A stretch of DNA of 64,000 bases. Origin: Methanocorpusculum sp. (lineage in GTDB: Archaea > Halobacteriota > Methanomicrobia > Methanomicrobiales > Methanocorpusculaceae). Shown piece by piece: positions 34,761 to 44,039 of the stretch (the first letter of the stretch is position 1; every line of letters starts with the position of its first letter). The position numbers and the translations under genes are program-made. The notes under the pieces are model-generated. The model was given only the letters and a program-made list of their open reading frames with translations. It was not told where the DNA came from and searched no databases. The DNA lies in NCBI GenBank assembly GCA_017399555.1, contig JAFQBW010000035.1, positions 1 through 64,000 on the forward strand, read 5' to 3'.

Positions 34761-35945
34761 ATGGCGGCTCGTACACTCATTCTCAGCGTTGACCGGGATG
34801 ACGATGTTGGATATAAGGCAGGAGTGGAAACTCCGGCGATTGGCCGCGAAGCATGTCTTGATGCAGCAGTAAAGCTGGGGACTGCCGACCCGGAGGACTC
34901 GGATACCAATGCAATCTTCCAGGCAATCAAGACCTATGATGACCTGCTTGCAAAAGGAGAGGATGTTGAAGTTGCCGTAATCTCCGGCAATCACTTAAAC
35001 ATGCTGGAAGGCGACCGGAGAATCGCGCACCTTTTAGAAGAGGTCATCCAGAAGACGGGTGTTACTGAATGTATCTTAATCTCTGACGGTGCAGAGGATG
35101 AGTATATTCTCCCCATTGTGCAGTCGCACATGAAAGTGGCAGGTATTGTCCGCGTTGTCATCAAACAGCTTCCAAACATCGAAGGAACATACTATATCAT
35201 CAAGAAGCTGTTAAACGATCCGAAGATTGCCCGGACCTTCCTTGTCCCGCTCGGCGGAGTTCTCCTCCTTGGAGCACTTGCGGCATTGTTCCTTCCGGGA
35301 ATTTCTGCGCTGCTTGCAGTCCTTGCCGTGGTTGGTCTGTATCTTCTGTTCAAGGGATTCGATCTGGATGAATATATCGGAATGTTCTACCATGGAGTGG
35401 TGGACTCGCTCAAAAGCGGCAGAATGTCTGTTATCTCCTATCTTGGAGCAGGCATTCTGGTAGTTGCCGGTATCATTTCCGGTCTGATGAGTATCGTCAC
35501 CTACTACCCGAACACCGGTGATGTCGGATTCCTGTACAACGGCATGACCTTCCTGTTCGGCTCTCTCATCTGGTTTGTCTTAGCAGCTATGGTTGCCGTT
35601 GTCGGAAAGATTATTGATTCCGTGCAGAACAACTTCGAGAGTGTGTACCGTCTGTTTGTACTCCCGTTCTTTATCACTGCAATCGCCCTTCTTGGATACG
35701 GATTCCTGATTTACTTCCTGTCCATCTCTCCGCTTGAACCCTTCCCATTCAACTCGACCGAAGGAGTTGTTGCGATAATCAGCATGACCTTAGGCGGCCT
35801 TGCCGTAGCCCTGCTTGGAATTTACACCCGCCCGGTGTTCCAGCGCAAGATGGAGGCACGCCGTCTGGAAAAGCAGCAGCGTGCGGCAGAGGACGCAGAG
35901 AAAGTAAAGAACGGAAAGCCGGTCTATCACAAAGTCAAGTACTGA
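34761..35945 (+). CDS. DUF373-family archaeal membrane protein
   Basis: 394 residues. The soluble N-terminal part (about 150 residues: LILSVDRDDDVGYKAGVETPAIGR, VAVISGNHLN, CILISDGAEDEYILP) is the archaea-specific DUF373 domain with a conserved Asp-rich start. About six to seven transmembrane segments follow, and a basic coiled tail (KMEARRLEKQQRAAEDAEK). The function is unknown and it is near-universal in Euryarchaeota. The DGAEDEYI and DRDDD motifs could bind a metal or nucleotide. It starts 28 bp after thg1. Confidence 0.88.
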   Translation: MAARTLILSVDRDDDVGYKAGVETPAIGREACLDAAVKLGTADPEDSDTNAIFQAIKTYDDLLAKGEDVEVAVISGNHLNMLEGDRRIAHLLEEVIQKTGVTECILISDGAEDEYILPIVQSHMKVAGIVRVVIKQLPNIEGTYYIIKKLLNDPKIARTFLVPLGGVLLLGALAALFLPGISALLAVLAVVGLYLLFKGFDLDEYIGMFYHGVVDSLKSGRMSVISYLGAGILVVAGIISGLMSIVTYYPNTGDVGFLYNGMTFLFGSLIWFVLAAMVAVVGKIIDSVQNNFESVYRLFVLPFFITAIALLGYGFLIYFLSISPLEPFPFNSTEGVVAIISMTLGGLAVALLGIYTRPVFQRKMEARRLEKQQRAAEDAEKVKNGKPVYHKVKY

Positions 35946-36058
35946 CTGTTCTTTGGAACAAACATCCTTTTTTTCGAAAATCAGCAGACATTATTGCCCA
36001 ATTCTGTCAAATAGACAGAGAGGTATTTATACTATTAACAGAAATAGTTTAATATCAC

Positions 36059-36067
36059 AAAGGTGAT
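36059..36067 (+). promoter_or_regulatory. Shine-Dalgarno site of the DUF4013 gene
   Basis: AAAGGTGAT complements the archaeal 16S 3' end and lies five bases before ATG 36073. A TATA-like TATTTATACTATT is about 45 bp further up. Confidence 0.55.
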
Positions 36068-36072
36068 ATAAC

Positions 36073-36654
36073 ATGTCTATTGGAATTGGAGACAATCTTG
36101 GCAAATCCTTTGGATTCGCAAAAGACAGCCTGGTCGGCAAGTGGCTGAACTGGCTTCTTCTTATCATCGTAACCGTCATCCCAATCGTAAACTTCATCGG
36201 ACTGGGAACCTATCTGAAAATCTTCCGCGGTCAGAAGCCGGAAGTTGAAGGCATTGGAAAATCCTTCGTTGACGGTCTGCTTGTTTTCATCATCGCAGTC
36301 ATCTACATGATTATCCCGGCAATCGTCGGTGCAATTCTCGGATTCCTCGGAGCTGTCGGTGCAATTATCGCCGCAATCGTTGGATTCATCTTCATGCTCC
36401 TCTTAATCCCGGCAGTCATCGGATTTGCAAAGGGCGGATTCGGTGCAGCATTTGCATTCGGTGACCACTTCGCAAAGATCGGCAAGATTGGATGGGTTCA
36501 GTACATCTTAGCAGTCTTAGTTATCGCAGTCGTTGCAGCAGTCGTCGGATTTGTCTGCGGAATCATCCCAATCGTCGGCTGGATTCTTGGATTAATCGTT
36601 GCACCATTCCTTGCAATCATGGTTTCCAAGTACAGTGCAAACCTTCTTGCATAA
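36073..36654 (+). CDS. DUF4013-type integral membrane protein
   Basis: 193 residues, mostly hydrophobic, rich in Ile, Val, Gly and Ala. An opening SFGFAKDSLVGKWLNWLLLII, the linker YLKIFRGQKPEVEG and three to four further long hydrophobic segments match the DUF4013 family common in methanogens. The function is unknown. It has a clear ribosome site and a T-run terminator, so it is monocistronic. Confidence 0.8.
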   Translation: MSIGIGDNLGKSFGFAKDSLVGKWLNWLLLIIVTVIPIVNFIGLGTYLKIFRGQKPEVEGIGKSFVDGLLVFIIAVIYMIIPAIVGAILGFLGAVGAIIAAIVGFIFMLLLIPAVIGFAKGGFGAAFAFGDHFAKIGKIGWVQYILAVLVIAVVAAVVGFVCGIIPIVGWILGLIVAPFLAIMVSKYSANLLA

Positions 36655-36670
36655 ACAACCAACCAATCTC

Positions 36671-36678
36671 TTTTTTTT
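36671..36678 (+). terminator. T-run terminator after the DUF4013 gene
   Basis: Eight T residues begin 16 bp after the stop. Confidence 0.5.
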
Positions 36679-36756
36679 ATATTACAACCTGCTAAAACGG
36701 CTCTTATATAATCTCAGATATGAGACTGTCTCAATTCAAAGAAAAAAGAGATGAGG

Positions 36757-37056
36757 TTAGATACTGAAGAAAAGAAGCATAATGCCCAGCAGTCCGACAA
36801 CGAACACGACAAGGAGAAGCCAGACTGCAAGACCAATAATTCCTAAAACAAGACCTGCGATAGCAAGCTCCCGTATTCCCTGCTTGTTTTTCATGCAGAG
36901 TGCCGCAAAGACAATTGCAAGAATCGAAAATATAAATGATAAACCGGTAGAGAATGCAACAATACCAAGAATTCCTAAAACCAATGCGGCAATGGATAAG
37001 CCTTTGTTAAAAGTATCATATTCTTCTGTCATAGTATAAGCATAGTTTGGATTCAC
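36757..37056 (-). CDS. DUF4190-like small membrane protein
   Basis: 99 residues: a polar start (TEEYDTFNKG), then LSIAALVLGILGIVAFSTGLSFIFSILAIVFAALCM and a second pair of helices, with GIRELAIAGLVLGIIGL in between. The repeated AALVLGILG / AGLVLGIIG pattern is the DUF4190 hallmark. The function is unknown. The true start may be Met9 (ATG at 37030-37032). The TATA region upstream is shared with the divergent gene at 37123. Confidence 0.75.
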   Translation of the reverse strand: MNPNYAYTMTEEYDTFNKGLSIAALVLGILGIVAFSTGLSFIFSILAIVFAALCMKNKQGIRELAIAGLVLGIIGLAVWLLLVVFVVGLLGIMLLFFSI

Positions 37057-37122
37057 ATAAATATATACTGCCCATACATTCCCAGAGAATTTATCTGTGA
37101 AGATGACATATAATTCACTATT

Positions 37123-37395
37123 ATGGCAGAGAACAATCTTACCACATCCTGGGGAAAGCCGGTTACCGGAGAGAAAAGCACTTTCATCGCACTCCTTTTA
37201 AGTTTCTTCTTACCGGGAGTTGGAATTATCTATGCAGGAAGAGTTGGACTTGGCGTTGTTATCCTTATACTGACCGTTCTTCTCGCAGCAGTTTTTGTCG
37301 GAATCATCTTCTGGATTTACGGCATGTACAAGGCATACAAGATGTGTGTTGAAAACAACCGTATCTGGGCTGACTATCTTGCATCCCGTGCATAA
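37123..37395 (+). CDS. TM2-like small membrane protein
   Basis: 90 residues: a 20-residue polar start, then FIALLLSFFLPGVGIIYAGRVGLGVVILILTVLLAAVFVGIIFWIYGMYKA as two helices with a tight GxGxxYAGR turn, typical of TM2 domains, and a short polar tail. The function is unknown. It is the last of three small membrane genes in this stretch. The start context ATAATTCACTATTATG is the same as for the GS-like gene at 31175. Confidence 0.72.
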   Translation: MAENNLTTSWGKPVTGEKSTFIALLLSFFLPGVGIIYAGRVGLGVVILILTVLLAAVFVGIIFWIYGMYKAYKMCVENNRIWADYLASRA

Positions 37396-37530
37396 CCGAC
37401 GGGAAACCGCCGTATCTTTTTTCCCATCAGGGAGTGAGAAGGAAATTCATGCTCCCTACTATTAAATCGCAGGACAACCAATACTATACCTATTACTGAT
37501 AAGTCTGCATCCTTCCTGGAGAGTAAGAAT

Positions 37531-40500
37531 ATGGTCTATCGAATCTTTGTAGAAAAAAAGCCTGAACTTGCAAACGAAGCAGCCGCGCTGAAGAACGAAC
37601 TCAGTACCCTGCTCGGCATCAGAAACCTTGAGTCGGTGCGCATCATAAACCGCTACGATGTCGAAAATATCGAGGAGGAACTCTTCTCCTACGCAAAGAA
37701 AACAGTCTTTTCCGAGCCGCAGCTGGATATCATCTATGATGCCGTTGACGCAGAAGCAGGAGAGAGAATCTTTGCCATCGAAGCCCTTCCCGGACAGTTC
37801 GACCAGAGAGCAGCCTCTGCTGCCGAGTGTATCCAGCTCATCAGCCAGAAGGAACGCCCGACCGTCAAGACCGCCAAAGTCTATATCCTGAAAGGAGACC
37901 TCTCCGAAGAGGACTTTGCCGCAGTCAAGACCTATCTCATCAACCCGGTAGAAAGCCGCGAGGCCTCCTTAAGCCTGCCGGAGACCTTAGCCGCCTGCTA
38001 TGTCAAGCCGGAAGCGGTGGAAATTATCGACGGATTCACCGGACTTGATGCCGAAGGACTTGCCGCATTCATCAAAGAGCGCGGCCTGGCGATGGATTTA
38101 GCAGACATCACATTCTGTCAGAGTTACTTCAAAGAGACCGGAAGAAACCCGACGATTACGGAAATCAGGATGATTGATACGTACTGGTCGGACCACTGCA
38201 GACACACCACGTTCTTAACCGAAATTGACAGCATCAAGACCGAAAGCCCGGTTTTACAGCAGGCATTCGATGAGTATCTGGCTGTCAGAAAGGAGCTGAA
38301 CCGCACCAAGCCGGTTTCCTTAATGGATATGGGAACGCTTGCCGCGAAATATCTCCGGGCAAACGGACAGCTCGACAAGCTTGATGAATCTGACGAAATC
38401 AATGCCTGCACGGTAAAGATTACCGTAACCGTGGACGGCAAAGACGAGGACTGGCTCTTACTCTTCAAGAACGAAACCCACAACCACCCAACCGAAATCG
38501 AGCCGTTCGGCGGAGCGGCAACCTGTGTGGGAGGTGCTATCCGCGACCCGTTATCCGGCAGAGCCTATGTCTATGCGGCTATGCGTCTGACCGGTTCAGG
38601 AAACCCGCTGACGCCCATTGCAGAAACTCTCCCGGGCAAGCTTCCGCAGAGAAAGATTGCCGCAACCGCTGCCGCCGGCTACAGTTCCTACGGAAACCAG
38701 ATTGGTCTGGCAACCGGAATCGTGGATGAAATCTACCACGAGGGATACATCGCCAAACACATGGAGTTAGGAGCAGTCATTGGAGCCGCCCCGGCCGCAA
38801 ATGTCCGCCGCGAGACTCCTGCCGCAGGCGATGTAGTAATTCTTCTTGGAGGCAGAACCGGACGCGACGGATGCGGAGGCGCAACAGGTTCATCCAAGTC
38901 CCACACAGCATCCTCGATTGAGACCTGCGGCTCCGAGGTCCAGAAAGGAAATGCGCCGGAGGAGCGCAAAATCCAGCGTCTCTTCAGAAACCCGGCGGCA
39001 TCCACGAAGATTAAACGCTGTAATGACTTTGGAGCAGGCGGAGTTTCCGTTGCTATCGGAGAACTTGCAGACGGCTTAGACATTGATTTAAACGCTGTTC
39101 CAAAGAAGTATGACGGCTTAGACGGAACCGAGCTTGCCATCAGCGAGTCCCAGGAGAGAATGGCGGTGGTTGTTGAGGAGAAGGATGCCGCAGCATTCAT
39201 CGAGCTTGCAAAAACCGAGAACCTCGAGGCAACGATTGTCGCCCGCGTTACCGCTGAGCCGCAGCTTGTTATGCGCTGGAACGGCGATAAGATTGTAGAC
39301 ATCTCCCGCGAGTTCTTAAACTCCAACGGTGCGGCCAAGCACACGGATATCGAGATGGCAGTCCCGGCCCCCTTCCTCCGTGAAGTTTCCGGCGGCTTTG
39401 CCGAGAATCTGGAAAAGATTGTAACCGACATCAACGCCTGTTCCCGCAGAGGTCTTTCCGAGCGCTTCGATTCGACCATCGGTGCCGGAACAGTTCTGAT
39501 GCCGTTTGGCGGAAAGTATCAGCAGACGCCGGTTCAGGCGATGGTGAACAAAATCTCCGTGGAGAAGGGAGACACCGACGACTGTTCACTGATGGCATGG
39601 GGATACAACCCATACATTGCAGAGAAGAGTCCGTTCCACGCATCCTATCTCGCGGTGGTGGAAAGCGTATCCAAACTTGTGGCTACCGGGGCAGAGTTCT
39701 CTGATGTGTACCTTTCCCTGCAGGAGTTCTTCGAGAAACTCGGAACCAATCCGCTCCGGTGGGGTAAGCCTGCGGCAGCGCTTCTTGGCGCATTCAAGGC
39801 CCAGATGGGACTTGGCATCGGCGCTATCGGCGGCAAGGACTCGATGAGCGGTTCGTTTGAACAGCTCGATGTCCCGCCGACCTTGGTCTCCTTTGCGGTC
39901 ACCACCGAAAAGATTGGAAACATCATCTCCAACGACCTGAAAGGCGCAGGCCACAAGCTCTGCTGGATTCGCCCGGAGTATGATGCAGAGAATCTGCCGA
40001 CCGCAGAGTCTTTGAAGGCAGTCTTTGCAGAAGTCACCCGTCTCATGCGGGAAGGAAAGGTTCTCTCCTGCAGTACGCCGGCATACGGCGGTGTCGCAGA
40101 AGCAGTCTTTAAGGCGGCCATTGGAAACGGCATTGGTGTCTCCTTCGAAAACGTCAGCACAGCAGACCTCTTCGGCTACGCATACGGTTCCTTCATCTTA
40201 GAGATGGAAGAAGGCGAAGCCGGTGTTGTTATCGGAGAGACCACTGCCGAGCAGGTATTTACCCTCGGCGGCGAAAGAGTATCTCTTCCGGCACTGCAGG
40301 AAGCATACGAGGCAGTCTTGGAGCCGGTCTACCCCTGCAACATCAAGCAGGGAGGAGAGGAAATCGCCCCGATTTCCTACACCGAGAGAAACACTGCCCG
40401 CCCGAAGGTTAGAACCAACACGCCGAGAGTGTTAATTCCGGTCTTCCCGGGAACGAACTGCGAGTACGACAGTGCAAAGGCCGTTGCCCGTGCCGGCGCT

Positions 40501-41223
40501 GTTCCGGAGATTTTCATCATCAACAACTTAACGGCAGAAGGCATTGCTGAGTCTGCAGAGAAGTTCGCAGAGGCGGTTGCCCGCTCGCAGGCAATCTTTA
40601 TTCCAGGAGGATTCTCCGGCGGAGATGAACCGGACGGCTCGGGTAAGTTCATTACGGCATTCTTCAGAAACGAAACGATTAAGAATGCGGTCCACGACCT
40701 CTTAAAGAACCGCGACGGTCTGATGTGCGGTATCTGCAACGGATTCCAGGCATTAATCAAGCTCGGCCTTGTCCCGTACGGGGAAATCCGCGACACAGAC
40801 GAGAACTCGCCGACCTTAACCTTCAACACCATCGGCCGTCACCAGTCGAGAATCGTCAGAGTGCGTGCGGCATCGGTTAAGTCCCCGTGGCTTTCAAAGG
40901 TAAATGTCGGCGATGTGTTTGCCGTCCCGATTTCCCACGGTGAGGGAAGATTCCTCGCAAACGATGCAGTCGTTGCCGACCTCATCAAAAACGGTCAGGT
41001 CTTAACCCAGTATGTGGACCTCGAAAACAACCCGACCTCTGACATCCACTTCAACCCGAACAACTCGGTTCTCGCAATCGAGGGAATCACCTCCCCGGAC
41101 GGCAGAGTTCTTGGAAAGATGGGACACGCAGAGCGTATCGGAAACGGACTCTACAAGAATGTGGATGACGAGTTCGAGATGGGTCTCTTCGAGTCCCTTG
41201 TTGCGTATTTCAGTGAAGACTGA
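37531..41223 (+). CDS. purL: Phosphoribosylformylglycinamidine synthase, one-chain PurL-PurQ form
   Basis: 1,230 residues. The order is a PurS-like N-terminus, a linker, duplicated AIRS-type synthetase domains (NETHNHPTEIEPFGGAATCVGG, CNDFGAGGVSVAIGELADG, GIGAIGGKDSMSG), and a C-terminal class I glutaminase with FPGTNCEYDSA, CGICNGFQALIKLGL and SHGEGRF. It converts FGAR to FGAM, step four of purine synthesis. Archaea usually make PurS, PurQ and PurL separately. This long clade is known mainly from Clostridia and relatives, so transfer from a bacterium is likely. No other pur gene is adjacent. The codon use matches its neighbours. Confidence 0.95.
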   Translation: MVYRIFVEKKPELANEAAALKNELSTLLGIRNLESVRIINRYDVENIEEELFSYAKKTVFSEPQLDIIYDAVDAEAGERIFAIEALPGQFDQRAASAAECIQLISQKERPTVKTAKVYILKGDLSEEDFAAVKTYLINPVESREASLSLPETLAACYVKPEAVEIIDGFTGLDAEGLAAFIKERGLAMDLADITFCQSYFKETGRNPTITEIRMIDTYWSDHCRHTTFLTEIDSIKTESPVLQQAFDEYLAVRKELNRTKPVSLMDMGTLAAKYLRANGQLDKLDESDEINACTVKITVTVDGKDEDWLLLFKNETHNHPTEIEPFGGAATCVGGAIRDPLSGRAYVYAAMRLTGSGNPLTPIAETLPGKLPQRKIAATAAAGYSSYGNQIGLATGIVDEIYHEGYIAKHMELGAVIGAAPAANVRRETPAAGDVVILLGGRTGRDGCGGATGSSKSHTASSIETCGSEVQKGNAPEERKIQRLFRNPAASTKIKRCNDFGAGGVSVAIGELADGLDIDLNAVPKKYDGLDGTELAISESQERMAVVVEEKDAAAFIELAKTENLEATIVARVTAEPQLVMRWNGDKIVDISREFLNSNGAAKHTDIEMAVPAPFLREVSGGFAENLEKIVTDINACSRRGLSERFDSTIGAGTVLMPFGGKYQQTPVQAMVNKISVEKGDTDDCSLMAWGYNPYIAEKSPFHASYLAVVESVSKLVATGAEFSDVYLSLQEFFEKLGTNPLRWGKPAAALLGAFKAQMGLGIGAIGGKDSMSGSFEQLDVPPTLVSFAVTTEKIGNIISNDLKGAGHKLCWIRPEYDAENLPTAESLKAVFAEVTRLMREGKVLSCSTPAYGGVAEAVFKAAIGNGIGVSFENVSTADLFGYAYGSFILEMEEGEAGVVIGETTAEQVFTLGGERVSLPALQEAYEAVLEPVYPCNIKQGGEEIAPISYTERNTARPKVRTNTPRVLIPVFPGTNCEYDSAKAVARAGAVPEIFIINNLTAEGIAESAEKFAEAVARSQAIFIPGGFSGGDEPDGSGKFITAFFRNETIKNAVHDLLKNRDGLMCGICNGFQALIKLGLVPYGEIRDTDENSPTLTFNTIGRHQSRIVRVRAASVKSPWLSKVNVGDVFAVPISHGEGRFLANDAVVADLIKNGQVLTQYVDLENNPTSDIHFNPNNSVLAIEGITSPDGRVLGKMGHAERIGNGLYKNVDDEFEMGLFESLVAYFSED

Positions 41224-41281
41224 GATACAGAATCAACACCTTTTTAAAGTTAAAAGTAGAATTATCTAAAGCACTTAGTGC

Positions 41282-41353
41282 GGGCCAGTAGATCAGTGGT
41301 AGATCGCTACATTGGCATTGTAGAGGCCGCGGATTCAATTTCCGCCTGGTCCA
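41282..41353 (+). tRNA. tRNA-Ala (anticodon GGC)
   Basis: A complete cloverleaf: acceptor GGGCCAG with CTGGTCC (including the G3-U70 pair that identifies alanine), anticodon stem CTACA/TGTAG with loop TTGGCAT (GGC), and T loop TTCAATT with stem GCGGA/TCCGC. The discriminator is A41353 and CCA is not encoded. A short T-run follows at 41357-41362. The AT-rich TTTTTAAAGTTAAAAG upstream is the likely promoter. Confidence 0.95.
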
Positions 41354-41414
41354 CTGTTTTTTCGAGTTTCAGTAAATCCAAAACTATTCGTTCTTCCGCG
41401 TCACACAATATTCT

Positions 41415-41903
41415 ATGTTTCGCCCGATGAGAATAAAACAGCAGCTCTCAGACGAAGAGACCATCTCTGTTCTGGAAAACGGATCATCCGGAGTTCTCGC
41501 TCTTTCCGGAGACGAGGGATATCCGTATGCTGTCCCGTTAAGCTATGTCTATCACAACTCCCGGCTGATTTTCCACGGGGCACTGACCGGACACAAAATT
41601 GACGCCATAAAAAACTGCAGTAAAGCATCGTTTTGTGTAGTGGAAAAAGACGAAGTCATCCCGGATGAATACACCACGTACTTTAGAAGCGTAATCGCCT
41701 TTGGGAAAATGCATATCCTCGACCGCGAAGAAGCACGCGAGGCGGCACGCATCCTTGGCGCAAAATACCGTCCCGGCTTTGCCGAAGAACTTGCCGCAAC
41801 CGTCGAGCGCAATCTGGACAAGATGCACATCTTCGTTCTCGACATTGAACATCTGACAGGAAAAGAAGCAATCGAACTCGTCAGGGCGAAAAAAGAACAC
41901 TGA
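41415..41903 (+). CDS. NimA-like FMN-binding pyridoxamine 5'-phosphate oxidase family protein
   Basis: 162 residues with the split-barrel pattern of the Nim/PNPOx group: VLALSGDEGYPYAVPLSYVY, LIFHGALTGHKIDAIKNCSKASFCVVE, YFRSVIAFGKMHIL and a C-terminal helix ending LDIEHLTGKEAIELV. Such proteins bind FMN or haem, and some reduce nitroimidazoles. No direct evidence of substrate. The ATPase gene starts one base after its stop. Confidence 0.86.
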   Translation: MFRPMRIKQQLSDEETISVLENGSSGVLALSGDEGYPYAVPLSYVYHNSRLIFHGALTGHKIDAIKNCSKASFCVVEKDEVIPDEYTTYFRSVIAFGKMHILDREEAREAARILGAKYRPGFAEELAATVERNLDKMHIFVLDIEHLTGKEAIELVRAKKEH

Positions 41904-41904
41904 A

Positions 41905-42624
41905 ATGGACAAGGCATCGCTCTTCATCCGTGAATGTAAATTCAGCTTCGATGCTGTTCCGGCAGATTCCTATCTGCACAGCATCAAGGCTCTCCGTTCT
42001 CTGGAAAAACTCACATTTGAAAACCCGGTAACATTCTTTGTCGGCGAGAATGGTTCTGGAAAATCCACCCTGATTGAAAGCCTGGCTGTCGCATACGGAT
42101 TCAATGCAGAGGGAGGCACACTCAATTACCATTTCAGTACCTATGCTGAAGATTACGCCTTGGCATCTGCGTCACACATTGTAAAAGGCATTCACCGCCC
42201 GCAGGCAGGATATTTCTTCCGCGCGGAGAGTTTCTTCAACGTCGCAACAGCCGCCGAAAGATACGGCAAAAAGTACGGAGGAAAACTTCTGCACCGGCAG
42301 TCGCACGGAGAAAGTTTTCTCTCCTTCTTTCAGGAATTTTCTTCCCGCCGCGGAATCTATCTCATGGACGAGCCGGAAGCCGCACTCTCTCCGCAGAGAC
42401 AGTTAACCCTCCTGCTGATAATTGCCGAAATGGCAAAGACCGGCTCGCAGTTTATTATTGCAACACACTCTCCGATTCTTCTGGGTCTGCCGGGAGCAGA
42501 CATCATCAAAATCTCTGAGACAGGACTTTCTCCCTGCAGGTATGAAGATACCGAAAGCTATCAGCTGACCAAAATGGTTCTGGAAAACCGGGAGCGCCTG
42601 TTCTCCAAACTCTTTGACGAATAA
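41905..42624 (+). CDS. ABC-type AAA ATPase (AAA_21, COG3910-like)
   Basis: 239 residues: Walker A in VTFFVGENGSGKSTLIES, the signature-like HRQSHGESFLSFF, Walker B in RGIYLMDEPEAALSP and the switch ATHSPILLG. This is a soluble SMC/RecF-type ATPase with a very short middle region, so it has no coiled coil. Family members appear alone or beside toxins or nucleases, and the role is unknown. It is coupled to the NimA-like gene. Confidence 0.86.
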   Translation: MDKASLFIRECKFSFDAVPADSYLHSIKALRSLEKLTFENPVTFFVGENGSGKSTLIESLAVAYGFNAEGGTLNYHFSTYAEDYALASASHIVKGIHRPQAGYFFRAESFFNVATAAERYGKKYGGKLLHRQSHGESFLSFFQEFSSRRGIYLMDEPEAALSPQRQLTLLLIIAEMAKTGSQFIIATHSPILLGLPGADIIKISETGLSPCRYEDTESYQLTKMVLENRERLFSKLFDE

Positions 42625-42701
42625 CTTTTTCCGCATCGCAGAAACGCAGGCGGAAGAAAACCCTTTCATACCTCAGACACTAATACTTCCTCATAAGTAT
42701 C

Positions 42702-44039
42702 ATGGACAAAGTACGATATTACGATATCCGCTGTGTAAACGGAGATACCACCTCAATTCAGATAGAAAACGGCTCTGTGGAGAATGCCGGCTCTTCCTAC
42801 TACGGGAAAGCATTAATCCGCGTCCTTGGAGAAAACGGCTGGGGATACTGCTGTGTGTCTCCCTTCGACATGGACGATGCAAAGGCAAAAGAAGCGGCAA
42901 TCGAAAAAGCCGCACGTTCTGCACGACGGGCAACGGTCAAAGCAGACATCGCCGATGTTCCCTATGGAACTCCGCGGTCATGGAACGCCTCGGCAAAAGA
43001 ACAAGCTGAACGTCCGCTGGAAGAGAAAGCGGCAGACCTTCTTCTGCTGGAAAAAGCCGCGCGGATTGATGAAATTGCCGCAACATCCGCACGCTACGCA
43101 GAACAGTACCAGACAGTATACTTCGAGGACTGCAACGGCTACGAAGCAGAATCCTCTGTCTGCAGAACACTGTTTACCGTCAGCTCCGTTGCTGTCCGCG
43201 GTGCAGATATGCAGATGAACTATGAACAGGAAGCTGTTGTCGGCCCGCTGAGAATTACCGACTACATCAAAAAAGGAGAACTCTGTTCAAAGACCGCCGT
43301 GGATTTGCTGTCCGCGTCTGCTGTTCCGGGAGGAAAAATGCCTGCTGTCCTTGACCCGGCAATCGGCGGAGTCTTCGCGCATGAAGCAGTCGGACATGCA
43401 AGCGAGGGAGACCAGATTCGAGACGGCGTCTCCGTTCTCGGCGATAAACTGGGAATGCAGGTCGGCTCAAAGCTGGTTACCATCATAGACGACCCATCCA
43501 TGCACGGATACGGCTACGAGCCGTTCGATGCAGAGGGAGTCGCGGCAGGGCCTGTGGAACTCATCAAAAACGGTGTGGTAAACAAATTCATGCACTCCCG
43601 CGAAACACTGGCGGCAGTAGGTCTCGATACAGGCGAGGCCGGACATGCCAGAGCTGAGCCGGGAATGAATCCGTTAGTTCGCATGAGCAACACCTACATC
43701 AAAGAAGGCGATGCCTCCTATGAGGAGATTCTGGAAACCTGCAGAAACGGTGTTCTGCTGATTGGTTCCCGCGGAGGACAGGTTGACCCGGGACGCGGAG
43801 TGTTCCAGTTCAATGCAAAGTACGGATATGTTATCGAAAACGGCGAGACGGCACAGATGCTGCGCGATGTCTCCTTATCCGGCGATATCTTATCGGTTCT
43901 CCACAACATCGCATTATGCGGCAAAGAACGCAGAATGTCTTCGGGTATGTGCGGAAAAGGTCAGGCTGTTCCGGTCTCAGACGGAGCGCCGCATGTGTAT
44001 CTGACGGAAGCAACGGTTGGAGGGGCAGGAAATGACTGA
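42702..44039 (+). CDS. tldD: TldD-type metalloprotease
   Basis: 445 residues. The zinc site HEAVGH (in GGVFAHEAVGHASEGDQI) identifies the catalytic TldD subunit, followed by SRETLAAVGLDTGEAGHARAEPG and SRGGQVDPGRGVFQF. TldD and PmbA form a heteromeric protease that degrades unfolded peptides and can process modified peptides. The gene overlaps pmbA by 8 bp. Confidence 0.93.
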   Translation: MDKVRYYDIRCVNGDTTSIQIENGSVENAGSSYYGKALIRVLGENGWGYCCVSPFDMDDAKAKEAAIEKAARSARRATVKADIADVPYGTPRSWNASAKEQAERPLEEKAADLLLLEKAARIDEIAATSARYAEQYQTVYFEDCNGYEAESSVCRTLFTVSSVAVRGADMQMNYEQEAVVGPLRITDYIKKGELCSKTAVDLLSASAVPGGKMPAVLDPAIGGVFAHEAVGHASEGDQIRDGVSVLGDKLGMQVGSKLVTIIDDPSMHGYGYEPFDAEGVAAGPVELIKNGVVNKFMHSRETLAAVGLDTGEAGHARAEPGMNPLVRMSNTYIKEGDASYEEILETCRNGVLLIGSRGGQVDPGRGVFQFNAKYGYVIENGETAQMLRDVSLSGDILSVLHNIALCGKERRMSSGMCGKGQAVPVSDGAPHVYLTEATVGGAGND

